Source of the DNA: a virus
DNA length: 43,461 nucleotides
IMG/VR virus record: IMGVR_UViG_3300048925_000693
Span: 1 to 43,461 of that record
Direction: 5' to 3' (one strand)
Shown: positions 1 through 7,321 of the stretch, in pieces
How the letters are laid out: each line of letters starts with the position of its first letter
How positions within the stretch are numbered: the first letter of the stretch is position 1
Program-made: the position numbers and the translations under genes
Notes under the pieces: model-generated
What the model was told of the DNA's origin: nothing
The model's database searches: none
The model's input: only the letters and a program-made list of their open reading frames with translations

Positions 1-240
1 CTAAACGCGGGTGGCTTCATGTTCCAGCTTGGCCGACTCGCGCATAGCATCAAGGTATGCGGCCACGTCCCGCAGGTCGGCATAGACGTTGCGACCCTCC
101 TTATATACAGGGACCGGCAGTTCGCCGGCAGACTTCATGTTCTGCGCCCGGTGCAAACTGACCCCCATGAAGTCGGCCAATTCGGCCAGGCTTAGCCGGG
201 GCTTCTGGTACTTCGCGAGCAGCAGGAATTCGCTGTTCAT
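1..240 (-). CDS. PrtN-like small HTH regulator
   Basis: A 79-residue protein with a helix-turn-helix core at about residues 18-45 followed by a basic segment and an AAYLD-type helix. It resembles the pyocin activator PrtN family and excisionase-sized phage DNA-binding proteins. It is the last gene of the leftward operon inside the window and starts behind a strong ribosome site (GGAGG, 245-249). A hairpin with a T-rich flank separates it from the gene upstream, so it may be partly uncoupled from the early operon. An excisionase role is possible because the integrase would be expected just beyond the left edge, but nothing here proves it. Confidence 0.7.
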   Translation of the reverse strand: MNSEFLLLAKYQKPRLSLAELADFMGVSLHRAQNMKSAGELPVPVYKEGRNVYADLRDVAAYLDAMRESAKLEHEATRV

Positions 241-249
241 ATCGCCTCC

Positions 250-275
250 AAAACGAAGCCCGCGCTAGGCGGGCT
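250..275 (-). terminator. Putative intrinsic terminator/hairpin
   Basis: A 7-bp perfect stem (AGCCCGC at 257-263 with GCGGGCT at 269-275) and a 5-nt loop. On the minus strand it is followed by TCGTTTT, which fits a moderate intrinsic terminator just before the PrtN-like gene. A closely similar hairpin lies at 9741-9761. Confidence 0.5.
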
Positions 276-323
276 GTTTCCAATACTGTCGTGTGGTCGC
301 AAGGACCGCTTCAATCGCTTCTG

Positions 324-779
324 TCATGCTAGTAACTGCTTTGCATCCTTGTAGTTCTGGTATGTCAGGCCGATGGCCGGGTCTACCTTGACGAAGTTGG
401 CCATTTGCTCCGGCAGCATGTCGGAGTCGTCATCCACGATCACGTACTTTTCGACGCCCGGATGCTCGTCCAGCCATTGCTTGATTTGGGGGCCGCGTTC
501 GCCTCCACCGCCAGGGGTGGCGCTGCTAATCACGTAGCCCAGGAAGTCGCCCAATTCGGTGGCGCGTTCTTGGTCCATCCCTATTCGCCACGTCGAACTA
601 AGCACGACGTGCGCTTCAGTCTCCGACACCAGCCGAGCCATCAGCTTGACGGCGACCTGATCGAACTTCTCCCAGTCACCCTGCATGTTCCGGTTGCGAG
701 GCCACGGGCAGCCGCCAAGGGCTGCGGCTGAACGGGTGCTGTTCAATACGCCGTCGATATCAAGAAATAGAACTTTCAC
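324..779 (-). CDS. HAD-fold phosphatase/hydrolase-like protein
   Basis: A 151-residue protein opening with the HAD motif I pattern FLDIDGVLN (catalytic aspartates D7 and D9). A second acidic motif, VIVDDDSDM, lies near residue 115. The length and the early DxDGVLN motif match the compact HAD domain of the Swiss-Army-Knife RNA-repair type (HAD_SAK_2), common in phage accessory operons. The substrate cannot be deduced; a 5'-nucleotide or RNA-end phosphatase is the usual expectation. It overlaps the upstream gene by ATGA (776-779), so translation is probably coupled. Confidence 0.75.
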   Translation of the reverse strand: MKVLFLDIDGVLNSTRSAAALGGCPWPRNRNMQGDWEKFDQVAVKLMARLVSETEAHVVLSSTWRIGMDQERATELGDFLGYVISSATPGGGGERGPQIKQWLDEHPGVEKYVIVDDDSDMLPEQMANFVKVDPAIGLTYQNYKDAKQLLA

Positions 780-1258
780 GCTTCCTCCTTCTCCGTTGTC
801 ATTGCGAGTTCTGGCAGCGCTCGAACCGCAGCACCGATCAGTGCCATGTAGCCGGGGCGCTGCTCAAATGTCGCCTCAATTGCCTCCCGAATGCGCGGAT
901 CGATGGCAACTCTCGCCAACGCCACCAGCGCATCCCGCTCGGCTCGCGATAGGGTGACCGCTTCGCCAAACGGCTTACAGCAAGTAGGCCGCTGCGCGAT
1001 GGCTTCGATTTCTTCCGGACTCATAGATGCTCCATCTTTAAGGCATTGCGGCGCCCGATGCGCCATATCTGCTACATCGACGCCGACCTGGCCAACCTCG
1101 TTGCTACCCGTGCAGGCATAGATGTGATTGCTCGCTCGCGGGCAGCGCTTGTTCCCGCACACCGGGCAGAGCACCATCCGCATATCCCCGAACGACACGG
1201 GGCGGCAGGTGGCGCACCAGCACGCGGCCGGTGCATGACGTTGGGCTGCGTGTGCCAT
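776..1258 (-). CDS. Hypothetical protein with cysteine cluster
   Basis: A 160-residue protein of unknown function. The N-terminal third holds a cluster of cysteines and histidines (CxxC at about 15-18, CPVCGNKRC at about 32-40, later C and H), which suggests a zinc-binding region. The CPxCGxxRCPxAxxHxxxCTxSNExGQ style recurs in phage hypotheticals of Burkholderiales and Pseudomonas; this is a family impression. The C-terminal half is helical and contains an MSPEEIEAI segment. It abuts the upstream gene and overlaps the HAD gene by 4 bp, so it belongs to the leftward operon. Confidence 0.65.
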   Translation of the reverse strand: MAHAAQRHAPAACWCATCRPVSFGDMRMVLCPVCGNKRCPRASNHIYACTGSNEVGQVGVDVADMAHRAPQCLKDGASMSPEEIEAIAQRPTCCKPFGEAVTLSRAERDALVALARVAIDPRIREAIEATFEQRPGYMALIGAAVRALPELAMTTEKEEA

Positions 1259-1543
1259 TTATTGCTCCTTGTTGTCGGTGGTGGCGCGGGCGGCGCGGCG
1301 CAAGTCGCGCAGGATGAGCCGAGCCAGGCGCTTATGCACGCGTACAAGGCGATCATCGTTGCCCCAGTGGTAGCCGGGGTAGGTCATGCGCCCGGACTGC
1401 TCGTATTCCGCGTCCTCGCTGGGGTACTTCTTGCCCAGCATTGCGTTGGCTTCCGCCTGCGCTGCCGAACGGGCAGACAGGTAAGTGCGACCCTTTGTCG
1501 GGGCGCGATACACCGTTCGGGTTATGGGCTCAATCCTGGACAT
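1259..1543 (-). CDS. Hypothetical basic protein
   Basis: A 94-residue protein, arginine-rich in its C-terminal third (LARLILRDLRRAAR), with aromatic residues in the middle. No recognised domain. Its start overlaps the methyltransferase 3' end by 14 bp and its stop abuts the next start, placing it in the operon. A nucleic-acid-binding role would fit the charge but is speculative. Confidence 0.6.
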   Translation of the reverse strand: MSRIEPITRTVYRAPTKGRTYLSARSAAQAEANAMLGKKYPSEDAEYEQSGRMTYPGYHWGNDDRLVRVHKRLARLILRDLRRAARATTDNKEQ

Positions 1544-2039
1544 GTCCGCCTCCGTCCGTGCGGGGGTGCTGCGGTTTCATGAACGTCATCCAGTGCGTGT
1601 CTGCGCGCTTTCCGCTGGGATGCCCGAACAGCGGCTTGTGCGGCGTCAGCGCCAGGATCTGCGACGTGGGAATCTGGATAGCGTTCCACTTGAAGATCAA
1701 GACGCCCTCCGGCTTCAGGACTCGGAAACACTCGGCGAAGCCACGCCGCAGGTCTTCCTGCCAGTCGTCGCCGAGGATGCCGTACTTGGCGCGCAGCCAG
1801 GACTGCATACCGGCCCGGCGCAAGTGCGGGGGATCGAACACCACCAGACTGAATGTGTCGGCGGCAAAAGGGATGGACCGGAAGTCCATGTTCAAGTCGG
1901 GCGTGATGTTGAAGACCCGGCCATCGCAAAGCGTGTGCTCTTCGCTGCGGATATCGCCGAACAGGGCGCGCTGGTCGTTTCGGTCGAACCACATCATGCG
2001 GCCACCGCAGCAGGGGTCCAGGACGGCCGCGTCATTCAT
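1530..2039 (-). CDS. Phage DNA methyltransferase (DPPY-like)
   Basis: A 169-residue class I SAM-dependent methyltransferase. The start at 2039 is chosen because it overlaps the upstream stop as ATGAATGA and the SAM motif begins right after it (LDPCCGGRMM, residues 7-16). The catalytic-type motif FDPPH lies at 68-72, a variant of the DPPY motif of amino-methyltransferases acting on adenine N6 or cytosine N4. The RVLKPEGVLIFKW strand (about 106-118) is typical of the fold. The longer upstream reading is arginine/proline-rich and not domain-like. Probable role: modifying phage DNA against restriction. Target base and site are unknown. Confidence 0.8.
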   Translation of the reverse strand: MNDAAVLDPCCGGRMMWFDRNDQRALFGDIRSEEHTLCDGRVFNITPDLNMDFRSIPFAADTFSLVVFDPPHLRRAGMQSWLRAKYGILGDDWQEDLRRGFAECFRVLKPEGVLIFKWNAIQIPTSQILALTPHKPLFGHPSGKRADTHWMTFMKPQHPRTDGGGHVQD

Positions 2040-3018
2040 CGCTATCCCCTTGCTCCTGCGCGGCCAACTCTCCGGAGTTTCCGGATGGTTGCGCGGCCAG
2101 GGCGGCGCTATCCTCTTTCGCTTGCTTTCGGATGATTCGCGCAGCGGCATACAGTTCGCTGGCCAAAGCGTTTTCCTGACTGTTCTGCGGGTCGTACTGC
2201 CGGGCGATTTCGATGCAGACTTTGGCCGCCGCTTCGATGGCATCGTTGTGGGTGCGCACCGCCTCGCTGGCCTGGGGCGCGGCATCCTTTCGCCTTGCAT
2301 GTTCGGGTAGCTCGATGGGCTTGCCGTTCTGGTGGAGCATCATGGCCAGGTTGCCCACGTCGAGCGGGTCGCCCTTGTACATATGCTCATACAGCAAGGC
2401 CGACAGCGTGATGTGGCTGGTGCTCTGCCAGCCGTAACGGCCCTCGGCGCGCTTCTTAGCAAGCTTGGCCTTCATGGCAGCGGCGAAGTTATCGACGGCG
2501 ATATCATCCGGGTGCTGCGCCTCCCCGGCTACAGGGGCGCTTGCCATGATGGCGCCCAACAGGGTGGAGGCTCGCCGCGCATCCTGCACAAGATCGCCGG
2601 TATCCAGTCCCGGGGCGATCTTGTCCACCAGTTCGTACAGCGCCTTTTCCAGAGGCAGCGTATCGGCTACAGGGGCGCTTGCCAGGGCGGCGCGGGATCG
2701 CCACGATGCCCAGCAAGCCCGCGTTTTGGGGTCCCAGTAATCGCCGTCGTCATGCAGCACAAAGCACGCCAGCGGCCCGTGCCGCTCAAGGTAATCAGTT
2801 TCAAACTTCGCCCGCTCGTCGCCCGCCTGCACGCCCTCCGCGCGCAGCTTGGACAGCATTTCAATAACAGGCTCCAAGGTCATGCGAACCGTTGCGCAGG
2901 GAATCGTGAATCCTTGAGAAGACCCGGAACCAGGAGGCTGAACTAGGCAGGCCAGCGGCCCGAGCATTTGGATTACCAAGTCGATAGACGGCTGGGCGGC
3001 GTTGCTTTGGTCTGTCAT
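2032..3018 (-). CDS. Large hypothetical early protein
   Basis: A 328-residue protein with no recognised catalytic motif. It contains low-complexity links, and an ASAPVA-type segment appears more than once (around 115-120 and 158-163), suggesting internal duplication. The C-terminal part is helical (a segment near 265-305) and ends in an acidic alanine/glutamine-rich tail. It resembles mosaic hypotheticals of beta-proteobacterial prophages assembled from shared segments. Its start faces the rightward zinc-ribbon gene across a 55-bp gap. Confidence 0.6.
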   Translation of the reverse strand: MTDQSNAAQPSIDLVIQMLGPLACLVQPPGSGSSQGFTIPCATVRMTLEPVIEMLSKLRAEGVQAGDERAKFETDYLERHGPLACFVLHDDGDYWDPKTRACWASWRSRAALASAPVADTLPLEKALYELVDKIAPGLDTGDLVQDARRASTLLGAIMASAPVAGEAQHPDDIAVDNFAAAMKAKLAKKRAEGRYGWQSTSHITLSALLYEHMYKGDPLDVGNLAMMLHQNGKPIELPEHARRKDAAPQASEAVRTHNDAIEAAAKVCIEIARQYDPQNSQENALASELYAAARIIRKQAKEDSAALAAQPSGNSGELAAQEQGDSDE

Positions 3019-3073
3019 ATCAATGCTCCGCGTGGGCGCTAAGATGAATGCTCACCGTGTGATGGAGAGCGCC

Positions 3074-3247
3074 ATGTGGAAGTGTCGGAACTGCGGGCTG
3101 GAAATCATGTTTTCCGCCGTTGAGCCGGAGATCGACGAGGTGGGTTGCTTCTTCAAGTGCCCGGGATGCGACCACCGGAACAAGCTGATCAACGTTGGCC
3201 CGTTCGGGGACGATGACCCGATCACGCTGGCGCAGACGGACGATTGA
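3074..3247 (+). CDS. Com-like zinc-ribbon protein
   Basis: A 57-residue protein with two CxxC knuckles (CRNC and CPGC) separated by about 25 residues, giving a four-cysteine zinc ribbon. The spacing and the KCPxCxHRNKLIN end resemble phage Mu Com, the small zinc-ribbon RNA-binding activator of mom translation. The start at 3074 is preferred over an in-frame upstream start because GGAG lies 6 nt upstream. It is read opposite to its neighbours and ends 8 bp before the convergent end of the next leftward gene. A regulatory role for the nearby methyltransferase would parallel Com/mom but is inference. Confidence 0.65.
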   Translation: MWKCRNCGLEIMFSAVEPEIDEVGCFFKCPGCDHRNKLINVGPFGDDDPITLAQTDD

Positions 3248-3255
3248 GCCAGCCA

Positions 3256-4092
3256 TCACGCATCTCCTTTGTGCTGCTGGGTGGAAAGGGCAGCTTCAAT
3301 GGCGGCGCGTGCTCGTTTCAGGGCAGGTGGAACTAGATCCAGGACGCCGCGTCTCGCATTATTGGCAATTGCCGAAGGGTGCTCATGCGCATTCACCAGG
3401 TAGATGAGCGCGTTCAGCAGCTCCAGCGCATCGCCAGCAGCGGGAGCAGCATCGACCGTTTCGGGCCAATGTTCTTTGCGCAGTTCTCTCAACTGCACCT
3501 CAAGCGCGTCCAAGCCGGCGGCGCTCGTAAACATGATCTGTCCACGGATTCTGGAATGGTCAAACGGACCGTGCTCGCCAATCTTGAGGTCACCGATGGT
3601 TCGCGTGGCGCGGTCGTGGTCCGAGGCCTGGGAAAACACGATCTGGGCCGCTTCACCGGATGCCGTGGTCTGAATGATGTATTCCCCCAAACCCAGCACG
3701 ACGCCGAGGGATAGGCGCTGCTCATCTTCCCCCGTCGCTCCGGTGGGTATAGGGTGCGAGGTAGGGGCGGGGGAGCAGTCCGGGCACGGCTCGGCGTTCA
3801 GGATGTTGCCGACTGCGCCATGACCATTGCAGGTTTGGCAGGGAGCCGCGGGCATGGGTTGCCAGTGCGAAGGGCTGACCGGCCAGCAGTTAGGCGCGTC
3901 GTCGGCCTCAACTGCGGTTTCAAACCATCCTGCCTCTGCGTCGTCCGGGTCTTCCCAGTGCTCAGCTATGTATTCGAGGGACATCCACTGTCCACGAACC
4001 GTGCGCCACTTGCCGTGGGAATTCCAGTATCCAAGCAACAGAGTGCGACCCGTCTGGGGCGCCGATTCGATAGGCTTCCATTCTGTGTTCAT
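3256..4092 (-). CDS. DUF551-like hypothetical protein
   Basis: A 278-residue protein. The N-terminal segment (about 1-75) has the WKPIESAPxxGRTLLLGYW signature of DUF551-type phage proteins, including a later PSHWQPMP motif. A CxxCxGxG...CxxC motif near residues 80-98 resembles a DnaJ-like zinc knuckle. The remaining two thirds form an unrelated helical region with no known domain, so the gene looks composite. The start at 4092 follows the upstream stop by 4 bp; a start at 4107 would overlap the small membrane-protein gene. Function unknown. Confidence 0.7.
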   Translation of the reverse strand: MNTEWKPIESAPQTGRTLLLGYWNSHGKWRTVRGQWMSLEYIAEHWEDPDDAEAGWFETAVEADDAPNCWPVSPSHWQPMPAAPCQTCNGHGAVGNILNAEPCPDCSPAPTSHPIPTGATGEDEQRLSLGVVLGLGEYIIQTTASGEAAQIVFSQASDHDRATRTIGDLKIGEHGPFDHSRIRGQIMFTSAAGLDALEVQLRELRKEHWPETVDAAPAAGDALELLNALIYLVNAHEHPSAIANNARRGVLDLVPPALKRARAAIEAALSTQQHKGDA

Positions 4093-4096
4093 GCTG

Positions 4097-4252
4097 TCAG
4101 GCTCCAAAGAAGTAGCGGCCTACGGATCGCCACAGGGCGTAAAGGATCGCGTAGAAAAAGGTCAGGCCCAAAACGAAGCCCACAAGCCCCGCACGGATTA
4201 GCAGGCGCTCAACGAAGTCATATTCAGGTTCGGGTACGTCTCTGCTATCCAT
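4097..4252 (-). CDS. Small single-pass membrane protein
   Basis: A 51-residue gene. GGAG lies 7 nt upstream of the ATG. An acidic N-terminus is followed by one hydrophobic helix (about residues 22-41, GLVGFVLGLTFFYAILYALW) and a short basic tail. Its stop lies 4 bp before the next start. Small membrane proteins of this kind are frequent in early phage operons, sometimes acting in host takeover or exclusion; no function can be assigned. Confidence 0.65.
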   Translation of the reverse strand: MDSRDVPEPEYDFVERLLIRAGLVGFVLGLTFFYAILYALWRSVGRYFFGA

Positions 4253-4321
4253 TTCGGATCTCCAGGCAATAGAAGGGCAGCCCCGGACAGACGGCGGGGT
4301 ACGGGGCTGCGGGGGGAGTGG

Positions 4322-4825
4322 CTAGCGGATGTTCAGACGAACGCCTTGACGCAGCTTGGCGCCCGGGACGTCGAATCCGTCTTTCAGAGCCTGCGCGACC
4401 AGCTTCTTATCCAACTGAGGCGGCGGCGCGGGCGGCGTGACGAAGTAGTCAGCGGGGATTTGCTTCTCATCGAACACGTCAACGGCAGCCGGGTTCTTGG
4501 CGATGCTGATGGAGAACAGCGGACATTCGATCTTTTGGATGCCGTTGTTCTGCATGGACTCCAGCACGTAGCGCTTAAGGCCGTCCACGCGGTTTTCGAT
4601 TGCCTTGCGGCGCGCTGCCATGCTGGCTTCGGCTTCCTTGATCGCTGCGGCAGTCGTTTCCAGATTGCGCAGGAAGCAGACGACGTTCTGCGCCTTCACT
4701 TCCAAATCGCCACCTAAGCTCTCCAAGGTGTCGGCCAGGGCCTTTTCGTCCAGGTCCAGGTTCTCCAGGGCTTGGAGTTGGCCGCGATACTCAGCAGCCA
4801 GGGAGTACAGGGATACGTTCGTCAT
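4322..4825 (-). CDS. Gp157-family phage protein
   Basis: A 167-residue protein matching the siphovirus Gp157 family. It has an N-terminal helical part with two long coiled-coil stretches (about 12-90), a short beta segment (KIECPLFSISIAKNPAAVDV), and the family's usual C-terminal run of proline, Ala-Leu-Lys-Asp-Gly and GVRL elements. Gp157 proteins are linked to early phage functions and were reported to confer resistance when cloned in Streptococcus. Here the gene lies directly downstream of the DUF669-like and AAA genes (3-bp spacing), so a role in recombination or replication is likely. The biochemical activity is not established. Confidence 0.85.
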   Translation of the reverse strand: MTNVSLYSLAAEYRGQLQALENLDLDEKALADTLESLGGDLEVKAQNVVCFLRNLETTAAAIKEAEASMAARRKAIENRVDGLKRYVLESMQNNGIQKIECPLFSISIAKNPAAVDVFDEKQIPADYFVTPPAPPPQLDKKLVAQALKDGFDVPGAKLRQGVRLNIR

Positions 4826-4828
4826 GGC

Positions 4829-5428
4829 TTAGTCCCAAGGATCGGCGGGGTTCTCGCTTTGCGAGCTGCTGGCGCTGGCGGCGGGGCGCGAACGGGTTTG
4901 CAGCGGCTTATCTTGCAAACCATCCAAAACCTTCGGCAGCATTTCCGGGGTGGTTTTACGGTCCAGCAGTTCGACCGCCATCAGTTCCGTTTCGGCGTGG
5001 AACGGCGCGTAGATGTTGAACTTGAAGCCAAGATCACCGTTGTTCTTCTGGTATTCCTCGCGCTGCAACAGGAGACCAATCGGACGACCTTGGAGGCCGG
5101 GGAATACAACGGCTTCTTCCTGGCCATGCTTGCCTTGGACCGTCCCCTTTTGGGGGGTCAAGGTTTTGATGCGCGCGCAGCACATCACGGCGTCCAGCAC
5201 CTTCTTGCCGTACAGCGGCTTGCCGTCTTTGTCGAACGTCCACAGCTGGAGGTAGTTGGCAGTTCGGCCATCTTCGGCCTCGAAACTGAACTCAATGCCC
5301 TCGGTGCCTTTCGTACTGATGACCTGCTTGGCTTGGGTAAACGTCCCCTTGTACTTGCCAGTGGCGTCGATGAAGTTGCTGGCGCCAGCTTGGCGGGCGG
5401 ATTCTTCGCTAAATTCGTAGTTGCGCAT
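4829..5428 (-). CDS. DUF669-like, putative ssDNA-binding protein
   Basis: A 199-residue protein. Residues 1-150 form a beta-rich domain beginning RNYEFSEESARQAG, the style of DUF669-type phage proteins thought to bind single-stranded DNA. The C-terminal 40 residues are a serine/alanine-rich linker ending in an acidic, aromatic tip (ENPADPWD), like the tail of SSB proteins that recruits partners. Placement between a RecA-like/AAA ATPase and Gp157 matches annealing or recombination cassettes. DNA binding is inferred from context and tail, not shown. Confidence 0.65.
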   Translation of the reverse strand: MRNYEFSEESARQAGASNFIDATGKYKGTFTQAKQVISTKGTEGIEFSFEAEDGRTANYLQLWTFDKDGKPLYGKKVLDAVMCCARIKTLTPQKGTVQGKHGQEEAVVFPGLQGRPIGLLLQREEYQKNNGDLGFKFNIYAPFHAETELMAVELLDRKTTPEMLPKVLDGLQDKPLQTRSRPAASASSSQSENPADPWD

Positions 5429-5439
5429 TTTCGATACTC

Positions 5440-6090
5440 TCAGGCGGGTTGGGTAAGGCCGTAAAACTCGCAGATGGCAGCGTCGACGGCTGCGAGGTCA
5501 TTGGGGATGTGCATGCCGTCAAACATGCTCGGGGGAGATTTGCAGCAGTCTTGCCCGTTGCTTTGGGTCGCAAAGACGTGCTGCCCGTTGATCTGCTCGG
5601 CGCGCAAAACGATGGTGAAATAGCCCTCGGGGACCAGCTTCTCGTCCACCATCTTCCCGACCGTCTTCATCCGGACGTTTCCGTGGTCGTCGGTCTGGGT
5701 GTGTGCCATGATGTAGACGCGCTTCTGTTCCGGTAGATCGCCTGCCGCTTGGAAAATGCTCCAGGCCCCATGGCCGATGTCTGCGAACTTCTGGAAGCCG
5801 GTCTCAGTGCTGCGGCGCATAAGTTCGTTGGTCAGAACAGCTTGGTAGTCGTCCACGATCACCACATCCCGATCCGTCTTGCGCATCGCCTTTTCAATCA
5901 GAATGCTGTCGTCGGTGACGAACCGTGCGCCGCTGGTGTTCTCCTTGGTTCGGAGTGTCCAGTCAGCAGACTTGAAAGGAAGGGGCTTCTTGATCGGTTG
6001 GATCAGTGTGACCTGGGAAGGGTCGAAGTTGCGCAGGCTGTACGACTTCCCGCTCCCTGACGGTCCTAAGACCATAACGGCGATGCTCAT
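5440..6090 (-). CDS. AAA/RecA-fold phage ATPase (Sak4-like)
   Basis: A 216-residue P-loop ATPase. Walker A GPSGSGKS is at residues 9-16 and Walker B VVIVDD at 76-81, followed by a histidine-bearing switch strand (VYIMAHTQTDD). This is the AAA_24 architecture that includes Sak4-like recombination mediators. The start at 6090 is firm because Walker A begins nine residues in and AGGAG lies 7 nt upstream. With the DUF669-like and Gp157 genes it forms a probable homologous-recombination module. A general NTPase role in replication is the alternative. Confidence 0.8.
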   Translation of the reverse strand: MSIAVMVLGPSGSGKSYSLRNFDPSQVTLIQPIKKPLPFKSADWTLRTKENTSGARFVTDDSILIEKAMRKTDRDVVIVDDYQAVLTNELMRRSTETGFQKFADIGHGAWSIFQAAGDLPEQKRVYIMAHTQTDDHGNVRMKTVGKMVDEKLVPEGYFTIVLRAEQINGQHVFATQSNGQDCCKSPPSMFDGMHIPNDLAAVDAAICEFYGLTQPA

Positions 6091-6205
6091 ATTCTTGCTC
6101 CTGAAATTCGGGCGACTTGGGTGTGATGACCGCTACTGCTCGTCCGCGCTGGGCGCGTAGGTATTGATCGGGGATGCCTGGGGCGTAGAAGTCTTCGGCT
6201 TTCAT
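5963..6205 (-). CDS. Overlapping small ORF, possibly a truncated gene
   Basis: An 80-residue frame whose ATG overlaps the upstream stop as ATGA. The first 40 residues (acidic/aromatic, MKAEDFYAPGIPDQY start) look like an ordinary phage protein. The last 43 residues run out of frame through the 5' end of the ATPase gene for 128 bp. The N-terminal half is therefore plausible as a gene whose original stop was lost or replaced when the ATPase was joined. It could also be a fortuitous frame; only the coupling overlap and residue composition support it. Confidence 0.4.
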   Translation of the reverse strand: MKAEDFYAPGIPDQYLRAQRGRAVAVITPKSPEFQEQEYEHRRYGLRTVREREVVQPAQLRPFPGHTDPTDQEAPSFQVC

Positions 6206-6372
6206 TGCCGACTCGCATATTCGGTGCCGCCGTCCTTCGCCCAGCGTTCGTTAGAAGCTTGATCGGACTGCTGAACGCTTCCCAGCACGCCGACGATGGC
6301 GCAGATGATCGAAAAAATTCCCACGGCTAGGTGGGCATCGGTTTGGAGTAGCTTGCGCAGGAGGCGGATCAT
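6202..6372 (-). CDS. Small single-pass membrane protein
   Basis: A 56-residue gene joined at both ends by 4-bp ATGA overlaps to neighbouring frames. A short basic N-terminus (MIRLLRKLL) leads into one hydrophobic helix (about 14-32) and a polar, acidic tail, so the protein is probably anchored with the tail exposed. The double coupling makes a chance frame unlikely. Function unknown. Confidence 0.6.
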   Translation of the reverse strand: MIRLLRKLLQTDAHLAVGIFSIICAIVGVLGSVQQSDQASNERWAKDGGTEYASRQ

Positions 6373-6938
6373 TGGGGGCCTCCAGCGGCCAGGAGGCGGC
6401 CGCGGATTTCGTACGCGTGTTCCTGGTCAGTGATCACGAATTGATGCTTGGCGGCCTCGGCCTTCCAGTACTGTTCGACCTTCAGCCCAGGCTGTACCAT
6501 CCGGTCGTACGTGTAGCTGCCGGTGATCCGGGCGATTTCCGGGCGCTGGATGAAGATGTCCCACTTCGCCACCAAGAACGGGCCTTTGCCGCTGGCAATC
6601 GCATCGCTGACCAGCGAAGGCTGCGGTGCGAGCGTCCATTCGGTGCGCGGCGACGGCTCGAACGTCTGCTTGCCGGTCTCTTCCCAGCCTTCCAACACCG
6701 TTCCATCCCAATTGCCGTCGCGGACGATGAAGGCGAATTCGCGGTCGCCAAAGGTCAGGATGCCTTCGGCGCGCACATTGATTGCGTCGATGCGGTCCCG
6801 GTTCAGGATGCTGACGTGCTGCGGGTGGTAGTCATCACCATATTGCGCGGTTTCGCAGATCATCTGCATGACGTCGTCGCGATCCTCGGCGGGAATGTCG
6901 CGTTCGAACGCCGCGTCAACGGTCAGAACTTCGCTCAT
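6369..6938 (-). CDS. Hypothetical early protein
   Basis: A 189-residue acidic protein of mixed beta/alpha composition, with no known motif. It has a central beta-like region (around 40-80: REFAFIVRDGNWDGTVLEGW) and ends in a helical segment (EHAYEIRGRLLAAGG). It is coupled to both neighbours by 4-bp overlaps. It resembles conserved hypotheticals in early regions of Bordetella/Burkholderia-type phages, but no family can be named with confidence. Confidence 0.65.
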   Translation of the reverse strand: MSEVLTVDAAFERDIPAEDRDDVMQMICETAQYGDDYHPQHVSILNRDRIDAINVRAEGILTFGDREFAFIVRDGNWDGTVLEGWEETGKQTFEPSPRTEWTLAPQPSLVSDAIASGKGPFLVAKWDIFIQRPEIARITGSYTYDRMVQPGLKVEQYWKAEAAKHQFVITDQEHAYEIRGRLLAAGGPQ

Positions 6939-7039
6939 GCTGATTTCCTCAGAATGGCCGCCACCTCATCACCGATGAGCGCAACCAGGTACAGGGCGGC
7001 GAACAGGCCGATTAATTGGGATAGGGTGGGGAGTTCCAT
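6935..7039 (-). CDS. 34-residue membrane peptide
   Basis: A very short gene whose stop overlaps the next ATG (ATGA, 6935-6938) and whose start directly follows the upstream stop. It has one hydrophobic stretch (residues 8-23, QLIGLFAALYLVALIG) and a basic end. A GxxGG-like element on the minus strand upstream is weak, so translation is probably coupled. The function is unknown, and a purely linking (translational-coupling) role is possible. Confidence 0.5.
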   Translation of the reverse strand: MELPTLSQLIGLFAALYLVALIGDEVAAILRKSA

Positions 7040-7312
7040 TCAGCCGTCCAACTCGATGGCTATGGCGTGCTTGATATCGCGCTGCAAGGGCAAGCACCAC
7101 TGAGAATTGCTGTTCATAACCGCGCTCAGAATCGCTATGTGGTCAGCCGGTCCGAGATTGGCGAAGAAGTCCGCATCCCCCAGCCGCTTGGCCCAGTACA
7201 GCGCGTCGTGGTTGTCTGCATCCCAGCTTGCAGGATTGCCCAGCGTCTGGCATACGTCTTGGACGGTGGCGGTCAGGACTTCGTATTGCTCGTCTCCGTG
7301 GTAACGGTCCAT
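7040..7312 (-). CDS. Hypothetical early protein
   Basis: A 90-residue acidic protein (MDRYHGDEQYEVL start), with tryptophan and histidine residues in the middle and no recognised motif. It sits directly between the 34-residue membrane peptide and the next gene in the leftward operon. Codon use matches its neighbours. Function unknown. Confidence 0.6.
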   Translation of the reverse strand: MDRYHGDEQYEVLTATVQDVCQTLGNPASWDADNHDALYWAKRLGDADFFANLGPADHIAILSAVMNSNSQWCLPLQRDIKHAIAIELDG

Positions 7313-7321
7313 GGTCGTTCC

